64,000 nt of DNA from JAOEGB01 sp041262585 (GTDB lineage: Bacteria; Actinomycetota; Actinomycetes; Streptosporangiales; Streptosporangiaceae): NCBI RefSeq assembly GCF_041262585.1, contig NZ_JBGCBZ010000019.1:1-64000 (forward strand). Direction: 5' to 3'. Shown piece after piece: positions 49,378 through 56,744 of this stretch. The position numbers and the translations under genes are program-made. Every line of letters begins with the position of its first letter. Positions within the stretch are counted from its first letter, which is position 1. The notes under the pieces were generated by a model. It was not told where the DNA came from. It saw only the letters and a list, made by a program, of their open reading frames with translations, and did no database searches.

Positions 49378-50796
49378 TCATCGGGCCTCCACCGGCTCCG
49401 CTGCCGTGAGGCGGCGGGCGGTGCGTTCGGCCGTGGCTTTGGCCCACCGGCCTGTGGTCGCGAGGCCGACGCACAGGACGAGCACGCCGTACAGCGCCAT
49501 GATCCACCAGCCCACGTGGGCGGCGCGGATGAAGCCCGAGCCGTGCGCGGACACGGCGACGACGGACCCGGCGATCGCCACGCCGAGGGACTGGCCGACC
49601 TGGCGGCTGGTGGAGGCGACGGCGGCGGCCACTCCCGCCTGGGCCAGCGGCATCCCGGACACGGCCGTGGTGGTGATGGGCGGGTTGAGCATGGCGAACC
49701 CCAGCCCGAAGACCACGTAGATCGCCAGCAGCACCGGAATGGGCGTGGTCAGCGTGATCTGGGTGAGCAGCACTCCCGCCGCCGCGACGCAGGCGCCGGC
49801 CACGAGGAGGGACAGCCGCGGCCCACGCGTGCCGACCAGCCTGCCCGACACCGGCCCGAAGACGAGCGAGATCAGCGCGATCGGCAGCGTGTACAGCCCG
49901 GCCTCCAGGGCGGACAGCCCCCGGTGGCTCTGGAGATAGAGCGTGTTGAGGAACAGGAAGGAGCCGAGGGCGGCGAAGCCGGACACGGCGATGGCCGCCG
50001 CTCCCGAGAACGGCGCGCTCCGGAAGAACCGCACGTCGATGAGCGGCTCGTCCCGGCGCGGCTCGTACACGAGCAGCGCCACCAGGGCGAGCACCGCGAC
50101 GGCGAAGCATCCCATGATCAGCGGAGATGTCCAGCCGGCCTCCGGGCCTTCGATGATCCCGTAGGTCAGCGGCCCCAGCAGCGCGATGACCAGGATCTGC
50201 CCGACGGGGTCGATCCGGCGTGCCTTCGCCGCCTTGGACTCGGGGACGAACCGCCAGGTCAGCGCGATCGCGAGCAGGCCGATCGGCACGTTGATCCAGA
50301 AGATGGCCCGCCAGTTGACCGTGTCGGTGAGCAGCCCGCCGACGACCGGTCCCAGCGCCATGCTGATGCCGACGACACCGCCCCACACGCCGATGGCCTG
50401 CGCGCGCTCGCGCCGGTCGGTGAAGGTGTTCGTGATGATCGACATGGCCACCGGGTTGAGCATCGAGCCGCCGATCGCCTGGACCGCGCGGAAGACCACG
50501 AGCCACAGGAGGCTCGGCGCGACGCTGCAGAGCACCGAGCCGGTCGTGAAGACGGCCAGGCCGGTCTGGAACACGCGCCGCCGCCCGATCCGGTCCGCCG
50601 TCGAGCCGGACAGCATGAGCAGGCTGGCCAGCGTGAGCGTGTAAGCGTCGACCGTCCACTGGAGGCCCGAGACGGGAGCGCGCAGCTCACGCCCCAGCGC
50701 CGGCAGCGCCACGTTCACGATCGTGTTGTCCAGCGAGACGATCAGCAGGCTCATGCAGCAGATGAGCAGAACCGAAATCCGCCTTCGGCGGCTCAT
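49378..50796 (-). CDS. DHA2 family MFS drug exporter (EmrB/QacA type)
   Basis: About 472 residues with 14 expected transmembrane helices. Motifs: LDNTIVNVALPALGRELRA (motif D1), LSGSTADRIGRRRVFQTGL (motif A), RAVQAIGGSMLNP (motif B) and GVVGISMALGPVVGGLLTD (motif C), all typical of proton-driven DHA2 exporters. The start is the ATG at 50794-50796 (MSRRRRIS), with GAGGTG seven bases upstream; an ATG five codons earlier exists. Directly upstream lies a perfect 8-base inverted repeat that should bind a TetR- or MarR-type repressor, but no such gene is adjacent. Confidence 0.9.
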   Translation of the reverse strand: MSRRRRISVLLICCMSLLIVSLDNTIVNVALPALGRELRAPVSGLQWTVDAYTLTLASLLMLSGSTADRIGRRRVFQTGLAVFTTGSVLCSVAPSLLWLVVFRAVQAIGGSMLNPVAMSIITNTFTDRRERAQAIGVWGGVVGISMALGPVVGGLLTDTVNWRAIFWINVPIGLLAIALTWRFVPESKAAKARRIDPVGQILVIALLGPLTYGIIEGPEAGWTSPLIMGCFAVAVLALVALLVYEPRRDEPLIDVRFFRSAPFSGAAAIAVSGFAALGSFLFLNTLYLQSHRGLSALEAGLYTLPIALISLVFGPVSGRLVGTRGPRLSLLVAGACVAAAGVLLTQITLTTPIPVLLAIYVVFGLGFAMLNPPITTTAVSGMPLAQAGVAAAVASTSRQVGQSLGVAIAGSVVAVSAHGSGFIRAAHVGWWIMALYGVLVLCVGLATTGRWAKATAERTARRLTAAEPVEAR

Positions 50797-50812
50797 GCAG
50801 CGACACCTCATT

Positions 50813-50838
50813 AGTTGTACTAAGGAAACGGTACAACT
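50813..50838. promoter_or_regulatory. Inverted-repeat operator upstream of the DHA2 exporter
   Basis: AGTTGTAC (50813-50820) and GTACAACT (50831-50838) are exact inverted repeats with a 10-base spacer (TAAGGAAACG). It lies 17-42 bases upstream of the exporter start and about 50 upstream of the divergent hydrolase, so it may control both. Confidence 0.7.
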
Positions 50839-50888
50839 CAGTCCCCACGTCTTGCCGTACGGCTGAACAGAATGAGATTCTGCTTCGC

Positions 50889-51767
50889 ATGCGCGCGACG
50901 GCGAACGGGATCGAGATCTGCTACGAGGTGTTCGGCGAGCCCCATGACAAGAAGGAGGGCCGCCCGCTCCTGCTCGTGATGGGGCTCGGCATGCAGATGA
51001 TCGGGTGGGACGAGGAGTTCATCGGACTGCTGGTGGCCAAGGGCCACGAGGTCGTCCGGTTCGACAACCGCGACATCGGCCTTTCCACCCATCTAACCCA
51101 CGCCCCCGACCTGCTCGCGGCCCTTGGCGGGGACACGTCCGGCGCGCCGTACACGGTGGACGACATGGCGGACGACACCGCCGGTCTGCTGGACGCCCTC
51201 GGCTGGGAGAGCGCGCACGTCGTAGGCGCCTCGATGGGCGGGATGATCGCGCAGGCCCTCGCCATCCGGCATCCGGGCCGCGTCCGCAGCCTCACCTCGA
51301 TCATGTCCACGACCGGCCCCGAGGTCGGCGGTCCGACCGAGGCGGCCATGGCCGCGCTGCTGGTCCCTCCCGCGCCGGGCCGCGAGAACGCCATCGAGCG
51401 GGCGCTGGCGACGTGGCGCGTCGTCGGCTCGCCGGGGTACGCGATGGACACCGAGCACGTCGCCCAGGTGGCCCGCGAGAGCTACGACCGGGCCTACGAC
51501 CCCGCCGGGGCGGCCCGCCAGCTCGTCGCGATCCTCGCCTCGAAGGACCGTACGGCAGGCCTGCGCGGGCTCACGATCCCCGCGCTGGTGATCCATGGCG
51601 AGGACGACCCGCTGGTCACCCCGCCGGGCGGTGCCGCCACGGCCGACGCCATCCCGGGGGCCAAACTCCTGACCTTCCCCGGCATGGGGCACGATCTGCC
51701 CCGCGAGCTCTGGCCCGAGATCGTGGAGGCCATCACCGAGCTCACCGGCCGGGAGGCCGCCGTCTGA
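50889..51767 (+). CDS. Alpha/beta hydrolase
   Basis: A 292-residue alpha/beta hydrolase of the epoxide-hydrolase/esterase-like group. The nucleophile elbow is GASMGG (Ser in VVGASMGGMIAQALA), the acid is probably the Asp in IHGEDDPLVTP, and the base is the His in FPGMGHDLP. The oxyanion-loop LLLVMGLGMQMIGW is typical. No signal peptide. It is divergent from the DHA2 exporter and shares its control region. Substrate unknown. Confidence 0.88.
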   Translation: MRATANGIEICYEVFGEPHDKKEGRPLLLVMGLGMQMIGWDEEFIGLLVAKGHEVVRFDNRDIGLSTHLTHAPDLLAALGGDTSGAPYTVDDMADDTAGLLDALGWESAHVVGASMGGMIAQALAIRHPGRVRSLTSIMSTTGPEVGGPTEAAMAALLVPPAPGRENAIERALATWRVVGSPGYAMDTEHVAQVARESYDRAYDPAGAARQLVAILASKDRTAGLRGLTIPALVIHGEDDPLVTPPGGAATADAIPGAKLLTFPGMGHDLPRELWPEIVEAITELTGREAAV

Positions 51768-51776
51768 CGGCCTCCC
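51751..51776. terminator. Bidirectional hairpin spanning the hydrolase stop codon
   Basis: GGGAGGCCG (51751-51759) and CGGCCTCCC (51768-51776) form a perfect 9-base stem around the stop codon, ten bases before the end of the convergent roadblock gene. Confidence 0.6.
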
Positions 51777-51786
51777 ATGGTCGCGC

Positions 51787-52158
51787 TCAGACCTCGAGCT
51801 TGTCCTCGATCGTGCGGAGCTGGTGCCGGGCCATCGCGAGGTTGGCCCGGTTGCGGTCGAGGGCCAGGTAGAGGAACAGACCCTTGCCACCGCGACCGGT
51901 GAGCGGGCGGATGATGTGGTACTGGCCGCCCAGCGTGATGAGGATGTCCTCGATGGCGTCCTTGAGCTGCAAGGCGTCCATCGCCCGCAGCTTGGCCTTG
52001 ACCACCTCGGTGTTGGCCGCCGCCGCGACCTGGAGGTCGAGCTCCTTGGAGCCGCCGAGCGTGCCCAGCGCCATCCCGCTCCCGTAGTCGACCACGGCGG
52101 CGCCGATCGAGCCGTCGATGGCCAGCATCTCCTTGAGAGAGACGTCCATGTTCGCCAT
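51787..52158 (-). CDS. Roadblock/LC7 domain protein (1)
   Basis: A 123-residue single-domain roadblock/LC7 protein: MDVSLKEMLAIDGSIGAAVVDYGSG, then LGTLGGSKELDLQVAAAANTEVVKAKLRAM and YHIIRPLTGRGGKGLFLYLALDRNRANLAMARHQLRTIEDKL. Roadblock domains bind or activate small MglA/CvnD-like GTPases in bacterial signalling. It is the last gene of a four-gene operon with two other roadblock genes and a PATAN protein. The start ATG at 52158 has GGAGAA upstream. Confidence 0.88.
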   Translation of the reverse strand: MANMDVSLKEMLAIDGSIGAAVVDYGSGMALGTLGGSKELDLQVAAAANTEVVKAKLRAMDALQLKDAIEDILITLGGQYHIIRPLTGRGGKGLFLYLALDRNRANLAMARHQLRTIEDKLEV

Positions 52159-52169
52159 GTGCTGTTCTC

Positions 52170-52601
52170 CTATTCGCGGTGTTCGCGATATTCGCGTTCG
52201 ACGATGGCGGCGAGCTTGGCCGCCGTCTTGCGTCCCTCGATCCGGAGCAGGCCGAGGTTGGCGCCCGGGCCCGCGAGAACGGTGAGGACGAGCTTGGGTC
52301 CCGCGGCGTAGCTCGCGGTGTGTCCCCGGGTGCCGGAGATCAGGGTCTCCTGGAGGTGGCCGACCCGGGCGAGATCGGTCATCCGGCGGCTCATCGACAG
52401 CAGCGCCGACGTGAGCGCGGCCGTCTGCTCGGTGTTGGCGGCCATGTCGGTCGTCACGAGCATGCCGTCCACCGTGCAGGTGAGCACCCCGGTGATCTCG
52501 GGCGCGCGGGTCCTGAGAAGGACGAGCTCCTCCTGAATTTCACGGCGCAGATCCATCGAGATCGCCTTTCCGGCCCGCTTGAGCCACGTGCGCGTGATCA
52601 C
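52170..52601 (-). CDS. Roadblock/LC7 domain protein (2)
   Basis: A 143-residue roadblock/LC7 protein: DLRREIQEELVLLRTRAPEITGVLTCTVDGMLVTTDMAANTEQTAALTSALLSMSRRMTDL, then GAKFVLTVLAG-like text ending GANLGLLRIEGRKTAAKLAAIVE. The DGMLV and AALTSALL segments are typical of conservon CvnB-type proteins. It begins in a 4-base overlap with the PATAN gene stop (ATGA). No conservon GTPase, histidine kinase or DUF742 gene is present. Confidence 0.85.
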   Translation of the reverse strand: MITRTWLKRAGKAISMDLRREIQEELVLLRTRAPEITGVLTCTVDGMLVTTDMAANTEQTAALTSALLSMSRRMTDLARVGHLQETLISGTRGHTASYAAGPKLVLTVLAGPGANLGLLRIEGRKTAAKLAAIVEREYREHRE

Positions 52602-53545
52602 TGCAGTGCCTCCAGCGCGTCACGCAGCCTGATCAGCAGGTTCATGTCGGCCGGGTCCCCGCTGACCTCCGGCAGACCGGCTCCCTGGTCGGCCCCCGCA
52701 TGCCGTACGGCCGCGCGCGGCGTCGCCTGCGCGGCCCGCTTGGGCAGCGCGGGGGCTCCTGGTCCCGGCGATCCCTCGGCCGCGGGGGTCCCCGGTGATC
52801 CCTCGGGCGGCGCCGGCGTTCCCGATCCGGGCGATTCCTCGGGCGGCGCGGGGGTTCCCGGCTCGGGTCCCGTGTCGAGCAGCCCCGCGGACGCGAGCTC
52901 CCGTACGGCGAGCAGCGTCGAGTAGGCCGGACGCCCGAGACGGCGGGCGAGCTCCACCGGGGTGGCTGTGGCGTCGGCCGCGAGCAGCACCTCCCACTGC
53001 GCTGCGGTGAGGACGACGTGCTTGCCGGGGATGCGCCGGAGGGGAACGACCGGCCGGGTGTCGAGCTCCGCCGACGGCCACACGCCGTCGAGTCGCGACC
53101 GCCTCCGTACGCACTCGCGGAACAGGCCGGAAACGTCGAAGAACCAGTGGGTGCCGAGCCAGTGCGTGTCCCCGTCGCGGTACCGCGTCCGAGGGGCCGC
53201 CTGCTGATGCGGCAAGGCGGACTGGAGCAGGAAGAACGACGCGTCGAGAGTCGCGCCGAGAACGCAGAACTGCAGCTCGCCCCGGCTGAGCACGCCCTCC
53301 CGCACCAGGAGGTCGCCGCCCTCGCCTCCAGCGCCGGCGGACTGCCGCGCTTCGCGCACACGGGCGGGGCTGATCCGGCCGGAGGTCGTCAGGAGGTCCT
53401 CCACGCCAGGCGTGTCGGCGCACTCGGCATACGACACGTGGCCCCGGGTGAAGTAGAGGGTTCCGTCCTTGCCCACCCGCAGGGAGCCCGTGGCGCCCTT
53501 CTGGGCCAGGCCGGTGAGCACCGCGTCGAGGGTGGGGGCGGCCAT
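52598..53545 (-). CDS. PATAN/DUF4388 domain protein with Pro-rich tail
   Basis: A 315-residue protein. Residues 1-110 are a PATAN/DUF4388 domain: VLTGLAQKGATGSLRVGKDGTLYFTRGHVSYAECADTPGVEDLL and GDLLVREGVLSRGELQFCVLGATLDASFFLL. The middle has FDVSGLFRECVRRRSRLDGVWPSAELDTRPVV and an HTH-like helical segment AAQWEVLLAADATATPVELARRLGRPAYSTLLAVRELASAGLL. A low-complexity tail of Pro/Gly/Glu repeats (TPAPPEESPGSG) precedes a short helix (MNLLIRLRDALEAL). PATAN proteins relay signals in two-component networks. It sits between roadblock genes in the operon. Confidence 0.75.
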   Translation of the reverse strand: MAAPTLDAVLTGLAQKGATGSLRVGKDGTLYFTRGHVSYAECADTPGVEDLLTTSGRISPARVREARQSAGAGGEGGDLLVREGVLSRGELQFCVLGATLDASFFLLQSALPHQQAAPRTRYRDGDTHWLGTHWFFDVSGLFRECVRRRSRLDGVWPSAELDTRPVVPLRRIPGKHVVLTAAQWEVLLAADATATPVELARRLGRPAYSTLLAVRELASAGLLDTGPEPGTPAPPEESPGSGTPAPPEGSPGTPAAEGSPGPGAPALPKRAAQATPRAAVRHAGADQGAGLPEVSGDPADMNLLIRLRDALEALQ

Positions 53546-53548
53546 GGC

Positions 53549-53923
53549 TCAATGGGCGATGAGCTGGTGGGTGATGGTGCGCAGCCGCCGCCGCGCCAGG
53601 GCGAGGTTCGAGCGCTCCAGGTCGAGCCTGAGGCAGATCAGCAGCGGGCCGTCGAACATCATCTCCATGGGCCTGATGAGGTGGTAGCTGGTGTCCGTCG
53701 TGATGATCACGTCCTCGATCCGCGCGGCGGTTCCGTCCGCCGACGACAACGCGATCCCGTCGAGCGTGGCGCGGAATGCCTCGGTCAGCCCCACGGCCGA
53801 TCTCGCCGGATCCGGCACGCCTTCCCCCGCCACCGCCATTCCACTGGTGTGGTCCACGAGAATCGCGTCGAGCGCGCCGGGGATGGACATGGCCTCGGAG
53901 AGGCAGTCCTCAATCCCGATCAC
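53549..53923 (-). CDS. Roadblock/LC7-like domain protein (3)
   Basis: A 124-residue roadblock-like protein: IGIEDCLSEAMSIPGALDAILVDHTSGMAVAGEG, then GLTEAFRATLDGIALSSADGTAARIEDVIITTDTSYHLIRPMEMMFDGPLLICLRLDLERSNLALARRRLRTITHQL. The end resembles protein 1 (SNLALARRRLRTI versus ANLAMARHQLRTI). The GTG at 53921-53923 is chosen because GAGGAG lies 6 bases upstream; the frame extends 90 codons further but into AT-rich promoter DNA. It is the first gene of the operon. Confidence 0.8.
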   Translation of the reverse strand: MIGIEDCLSEAMSIPGALDAILVDHTSGMAVAGEGVPDPARSAVGLTEAFRATLDGIALSSADGTAARIEDVIITTDTSYHLIRPMEMMFDGPLLICLRLDLERSNLALARRRLRTITHQLIAH

Positions 53924-54035
53924 CGGCAACTCCTCGCCACGTAGCCGACACAACCTGGCCAAGGTTAGAGATATCGGCGCATGTCCAATCAGTGGTGCGG
54001 AAATTTGCGCAAGGGCCAGATAAACAAATTCGTCA

Positions 54036-54061
54036 CACAGAATAAGGATTCTTCTTCTGTG
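54036..54061. promoter_or_regulatory. Inverted repeat in the AT-rich control region of the roadblock operon
   Basis: CACAGAA (54036-54042) and TTCTGTG (54055-54061) are exact inverted repeats with a 12-base spacer. They lie in a 350-base AT-rich interval between the divergent roadblock operon and the NAD-binding protein gene. The interval holds no other gene. Confidence 0.45.
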
Positions 54062-54277
54062 ATGATAAATATCGGTTTTTGTGAGAATTATTCGGTTTGC
54101 GGAGGGGTTGGATCTGGGCCCCCGCCCAGCCGTGGGGCCTGCGGGCCTCCATGGTGCGGGTCGTGATCCAACATCACCTTTGTCCAAAGTATCCATCAGG
54201 TACTTATGGCACGATGAAGTAACCGGTATCCGATGGGTACCATCCCGCCGAGCGACATCGCATCGAGGGAGAACATC

Positions 54278-54883
54278 GTGAAAATCTTGTTGATCGGCGC
54301 CACCGGGATGATCGGCTCACGGATCGCCGCCGAGCTGGAGAGCCGGGGGCACGAGGTCACCCCGGCGTCGCGGGCGACCGGCCTCGACGCGTCGGACGCC
54401 TCGTCCGTCGCGAGGGCCGCCGAAGGGCATGACGCCGTGGTCAGCGCGGTCGCGCCGCCGCGTGACGGCTCCGACCCCGAGGGCCCGCTGCTCGCCGTCA
54501 CCCGCGCGCTCATCGAGGGTGTACGGCAGGCCGGCGTCCGGCGGCTGATCGCACTGGGCGGCGCGGGCGGGCTGGAGGTCGCGCCGGGGACCCGGCTCGT
54601 CGACACGCCGGACTTCCCAGAGATCTACAAGAAGGAGTCGCTCGCCCAGGCCGCGGCCCTGGAGGTGTACCGCGGCGTCGAGGACCTCGACTGGACCTAC
54701 GTCGCGCCCGCCGCGGAGATCGCTCCCGGTGAGCGCACGGGCTCCTTCCAGGTCGGCGGCGACCGGCTGCTGACCGACGACGAGGGGAGAAGCTTCGTCT
54801 CGGCCGAGGATTGCGCGGTCCTGGTCGCCGACGAGCTGGAGAAGGGCGGCCACATCCGTCAGCGCGTCACGCTCGCCTACTGA
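54278..54883 (+). CDS. NAD(P)-binding (atypical SDR) protein
   Basis: A 201-residue NAD(P)H-binding protein of the atypical SDR type (YwnB-like). The nucleotide motif is KILLIGATGMIGSRIAAELESRGHEV (G-A-T-G-x-x-G). Further blocks are LIALGGAGGLEVAPGTRLVDTPDFPE and LDWTYVAPAAEIAPGERTGSFQVGG. It lacks the YxxxK catalytic pair of classical SDRs. The GTG at 54278 has GAGGGAG upstream. Likely a small reductase or redox sensor. Confidence 0.85.
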   Translation: MKILLIGATGMIGSRIAAELESRGHEVTPASRATGLDASDASSVARAAEGHDAVVSAVAPPRDGSDPEGPLLAVTRALIEGVRQAGVRRLIALGGAGGLEVAPGTRLVDTPDFPEIYKKESLAQAAALEVYRGVEDLDWTYVAPAAEIAPGERTGSFQVGGDRLLTDDEGRSFVSAEDCAVLVADELEKGGHIRQRVTLAY

Positions 54884-54951
54884 CGGCCGGTCGGGGGACT
54901 GGCGAGGGACGGGCGGGGGAACGGGCGCGACAGCCGTACAGAATGGGAGGC

Positions 54952-55488
54952 GTGGAACGGATTCTGGTCAGCGCCTGCCTCCTCGGCAGCCGCGTGCGGT
55001 ACGACGGAGGCGCCAAGACCAGCGACGACGAGCTGCTCGCCGCCTGGAGGGCCGAGGGGCGGCTGGTCCCGTTCTGCCCGGAGGTCGAGGGCGGGCTGCC
55101 CGTCCCGCGGCCGCCCGCCGAGATCGAGGGCGGCGTCGGCGGCGCGGCCGTGCTGGCGGGAGCCGCCCGGATCCTGACGCCGGACGGCGAGGACGTGACG
55201 AACGCCTTCCTGTCCGGGGCGCAGCAGGCGCTGGCCGTGGCCCAGTCCTTCGGCGTACGGCTGGCCATCCTGAAGGAGGGCAGCCCGTCGTGCGGTTCCC
55301 TGCGGATCTACGACGGCACCTTCCGGGGACGGCTGACCCCGGGCCGGGGCGTCACGGCCGCCGTCCTGGAGCTGAACGGCATCCGGGTCTTCGGCGAGGA
55401 CCGCATCCCGGACGCCGCCGGCCACCTGGCGGGTCTTGTCAGGGAGACAGCGGATCGGGGACCGCGAGTTCCGGGTCCTGAGCGGTGA
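54952..55488 (+). CDS. DUF523 family protein
   Basis: About 178 residues. Hallmarks of DUF523 are ILVSACLLGSRVRYDGGAK at the N-terminus, FCPEVEGGLPVPRPPAEI and AILKEGSPSCGS, with four conserved Cys that may bind metal or a cluster. Function unknown; members are widespread. The start is GTG 54952 or ATG 54943; the GGGAGG motif is too close to the former. The last 50 bases overlap the convergent DUF4032 gene, an unusually long overlap. Confidence 0.8.
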   Translation: MERILVSACLLGSRVRYDGGAKTSDDELLAAWRAEGRLVPFCPEVEGGLPVPRPPAEIEGGVGGAAVLAGAARILTPDGEDVTNAFLSGAQQALAVAQSFGVRLAILKEGSPSCGSLRIYDGTFRGRLTPGRGVTAAVLELNGIRVFGEDRIPDAAGHLAGLVRETADRGPRVPGPER

Positions 55489-56686
55489 TGATGGCCTTCT
55501 CGTCGGGCTTGTAGACGAGGACGTTGTCCACGTAGGACCGCACCGCCGCGTCGAGGCCGACGTCCTTGCCCGCCGCCTCGGACATGAACCAGCGGTGGTC
55601 GAGCACCTCGTGGAAAAGCTGGGCGGGCTCCAGCTTGCGCCGCAGCTCGGCGGGGATCGCGTTGACGACGGGCTGGAAGATCTCGGCCAGCCAGCGGTGC
55701 GCCACGATGGCCTCGTCCTCGTGGCGCAGGCCGTTCGAGACGCGGAAGGAGTCGAGGTCGTTGAGCAGCCGCCTGGCCTGGTTCTCCTCGACGTCGAGGC
55801 CGGTCAGCCGGAGCAGGCGGCGCTGGTGGTGCCCGGCGTCGACGACCTTGGGCCGCACGAAGAGCCGCGACGTGCCGGCCTTGCGGCGGATCATCATCTC
55901 GGCGACGTCGAAGCCCAGCGAGTTGAGCCTGCGGATCCGCTGGTCGACCCGGTGCCAGTCGAGCTCGTCGATGAGCTCGTCCTCGGTCAGCTCGGTCCAG
56001 AGCCGGTTGTAGCGCTCGACGAGCTGCTCGGAGAAGGCCAGCGGGTCGATCGTCGGGTGGAGCAGCCCGCCCGCCTCCAGGTCGAGCATCTCGCCATAGA
56101 TGTTCATGTGCGCGACCTCGATGTCGTGCGACCGCTGGCCCTCGCTGATGGCGGGGTGGAGCTCGCCGGTCTCCGCGTCGACCAGGTACGCCGCGAAGGC
56201 GCCCGCGTCCCGCCGGAAAAGGGTGTTCGACAGCGAGCAGTCGCCCCAGTAGAACCCGGTCAGGTGCAGCCGTACGAGCAGGACGGCCAGCGCGTCCAGC
56301 AGGCGGGTGAGCGTGTCGGGCCGCAGGGAGCCGGACAGCACGGCCCGGTAGGGCAGCGAGAACTGCAGGTGCCGGGTGATCAGCGCGGAGTCCAGCTCGG
56401 AGCCGTCCTTGGCGGTCCGCCCGGTGACGACGGCGACCGGCTCCACGGCCGGGGTGTCATGCCGCGCCAGGTCCCACAGCAACTGGTACTCCCGCTTGGC
56501 GTACCGCGCGCTGATCTCCTTGATCGCGTAAACGCGGCCGGAGAGGCGGGCGAAGCGGACGACGTGCCGGGAGATGCCGCGCGGCAGCGTCACCAGGTGG
56601 TGGACGGGCCAATCTTCGAGGGGGACGTCCCAGGGCAGCCGGATGAGGTCGGGGTCACTGGGGGCACCGATCATCTGCAGGGGCAC
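55439..56686 (-). CDS. DUF4032 domain-containing kinase-like protein
   Basis: A 415-residue protein of the DUF4032/lipopolysaccharide-kinase-like family. The N-terminal half has a protein-kinase-like fold: RVYAIKEISARYAKREYQLLWDLAR (Lys and Glu of the ATP site), VRLHLTGFYWGDCSLSNTLFRRDAGAFAAYLVDAETGEL (catalytic loop G-D-C-S-L-S-N and D-A-E in place of DFG). The C-terminal half is the DUF4032 helical region (DVAEMMIRRKAGTSRLFVRPKVVDAG). It may phosphorylate a lipid or sugar. The start ATG at 56686 follows a GGAGCAAT site. Confidence 0.85.
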   Translation of the reverse strand: MPLQMIGAPSDPDLIRLPWDVPLEDWPVHHLVTLPRGISRHVVRFARLSGRVYAIKEISARYAKREYQLLWDLARHDTPAVEPVAVVTGRTAKDGSELDSALITRHLQFSLPYRAVLSGSLRPDTLTRLLDALAVLLVRLHLTGFYWGDCSLSNTLFRRDAGAFAAYLVDAETGELHPAISEGQRSHDIEVAHMNIYGEMLDLEAGGLLHPTIDPLAFSEQLVERYNRLWTELTEDELIDELDWHRVDQRIRRLNSLGFDVAEMMIRRKAGTSRLFVRPKVVDAGHHQRRLLRLTGLDVEENQARRLLNDLDSFRVSNGLRHEDEAIVAHRWLAEIFQPVVNAIPAELRRKLEPAQLFHEVLDHRWFMSEAAGKDVGLDAAVRSYVDNVLVYKPDEKAIITAQDPELAVPDPLSP

Positions 56687-56744
56687 CGATTGCTCCTATT
56701 TTTGAGGTCTTCATGAACCAGTGTCCCGGATAGAGTCGAGCGCT

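Noticed and set aside
49225..50814. Plus-strand frame of 529 codons opposite the DHA2 exporter
   Set aside because: Charged low-complexity sequence without domains; typical shadow of a membrane protein gene.
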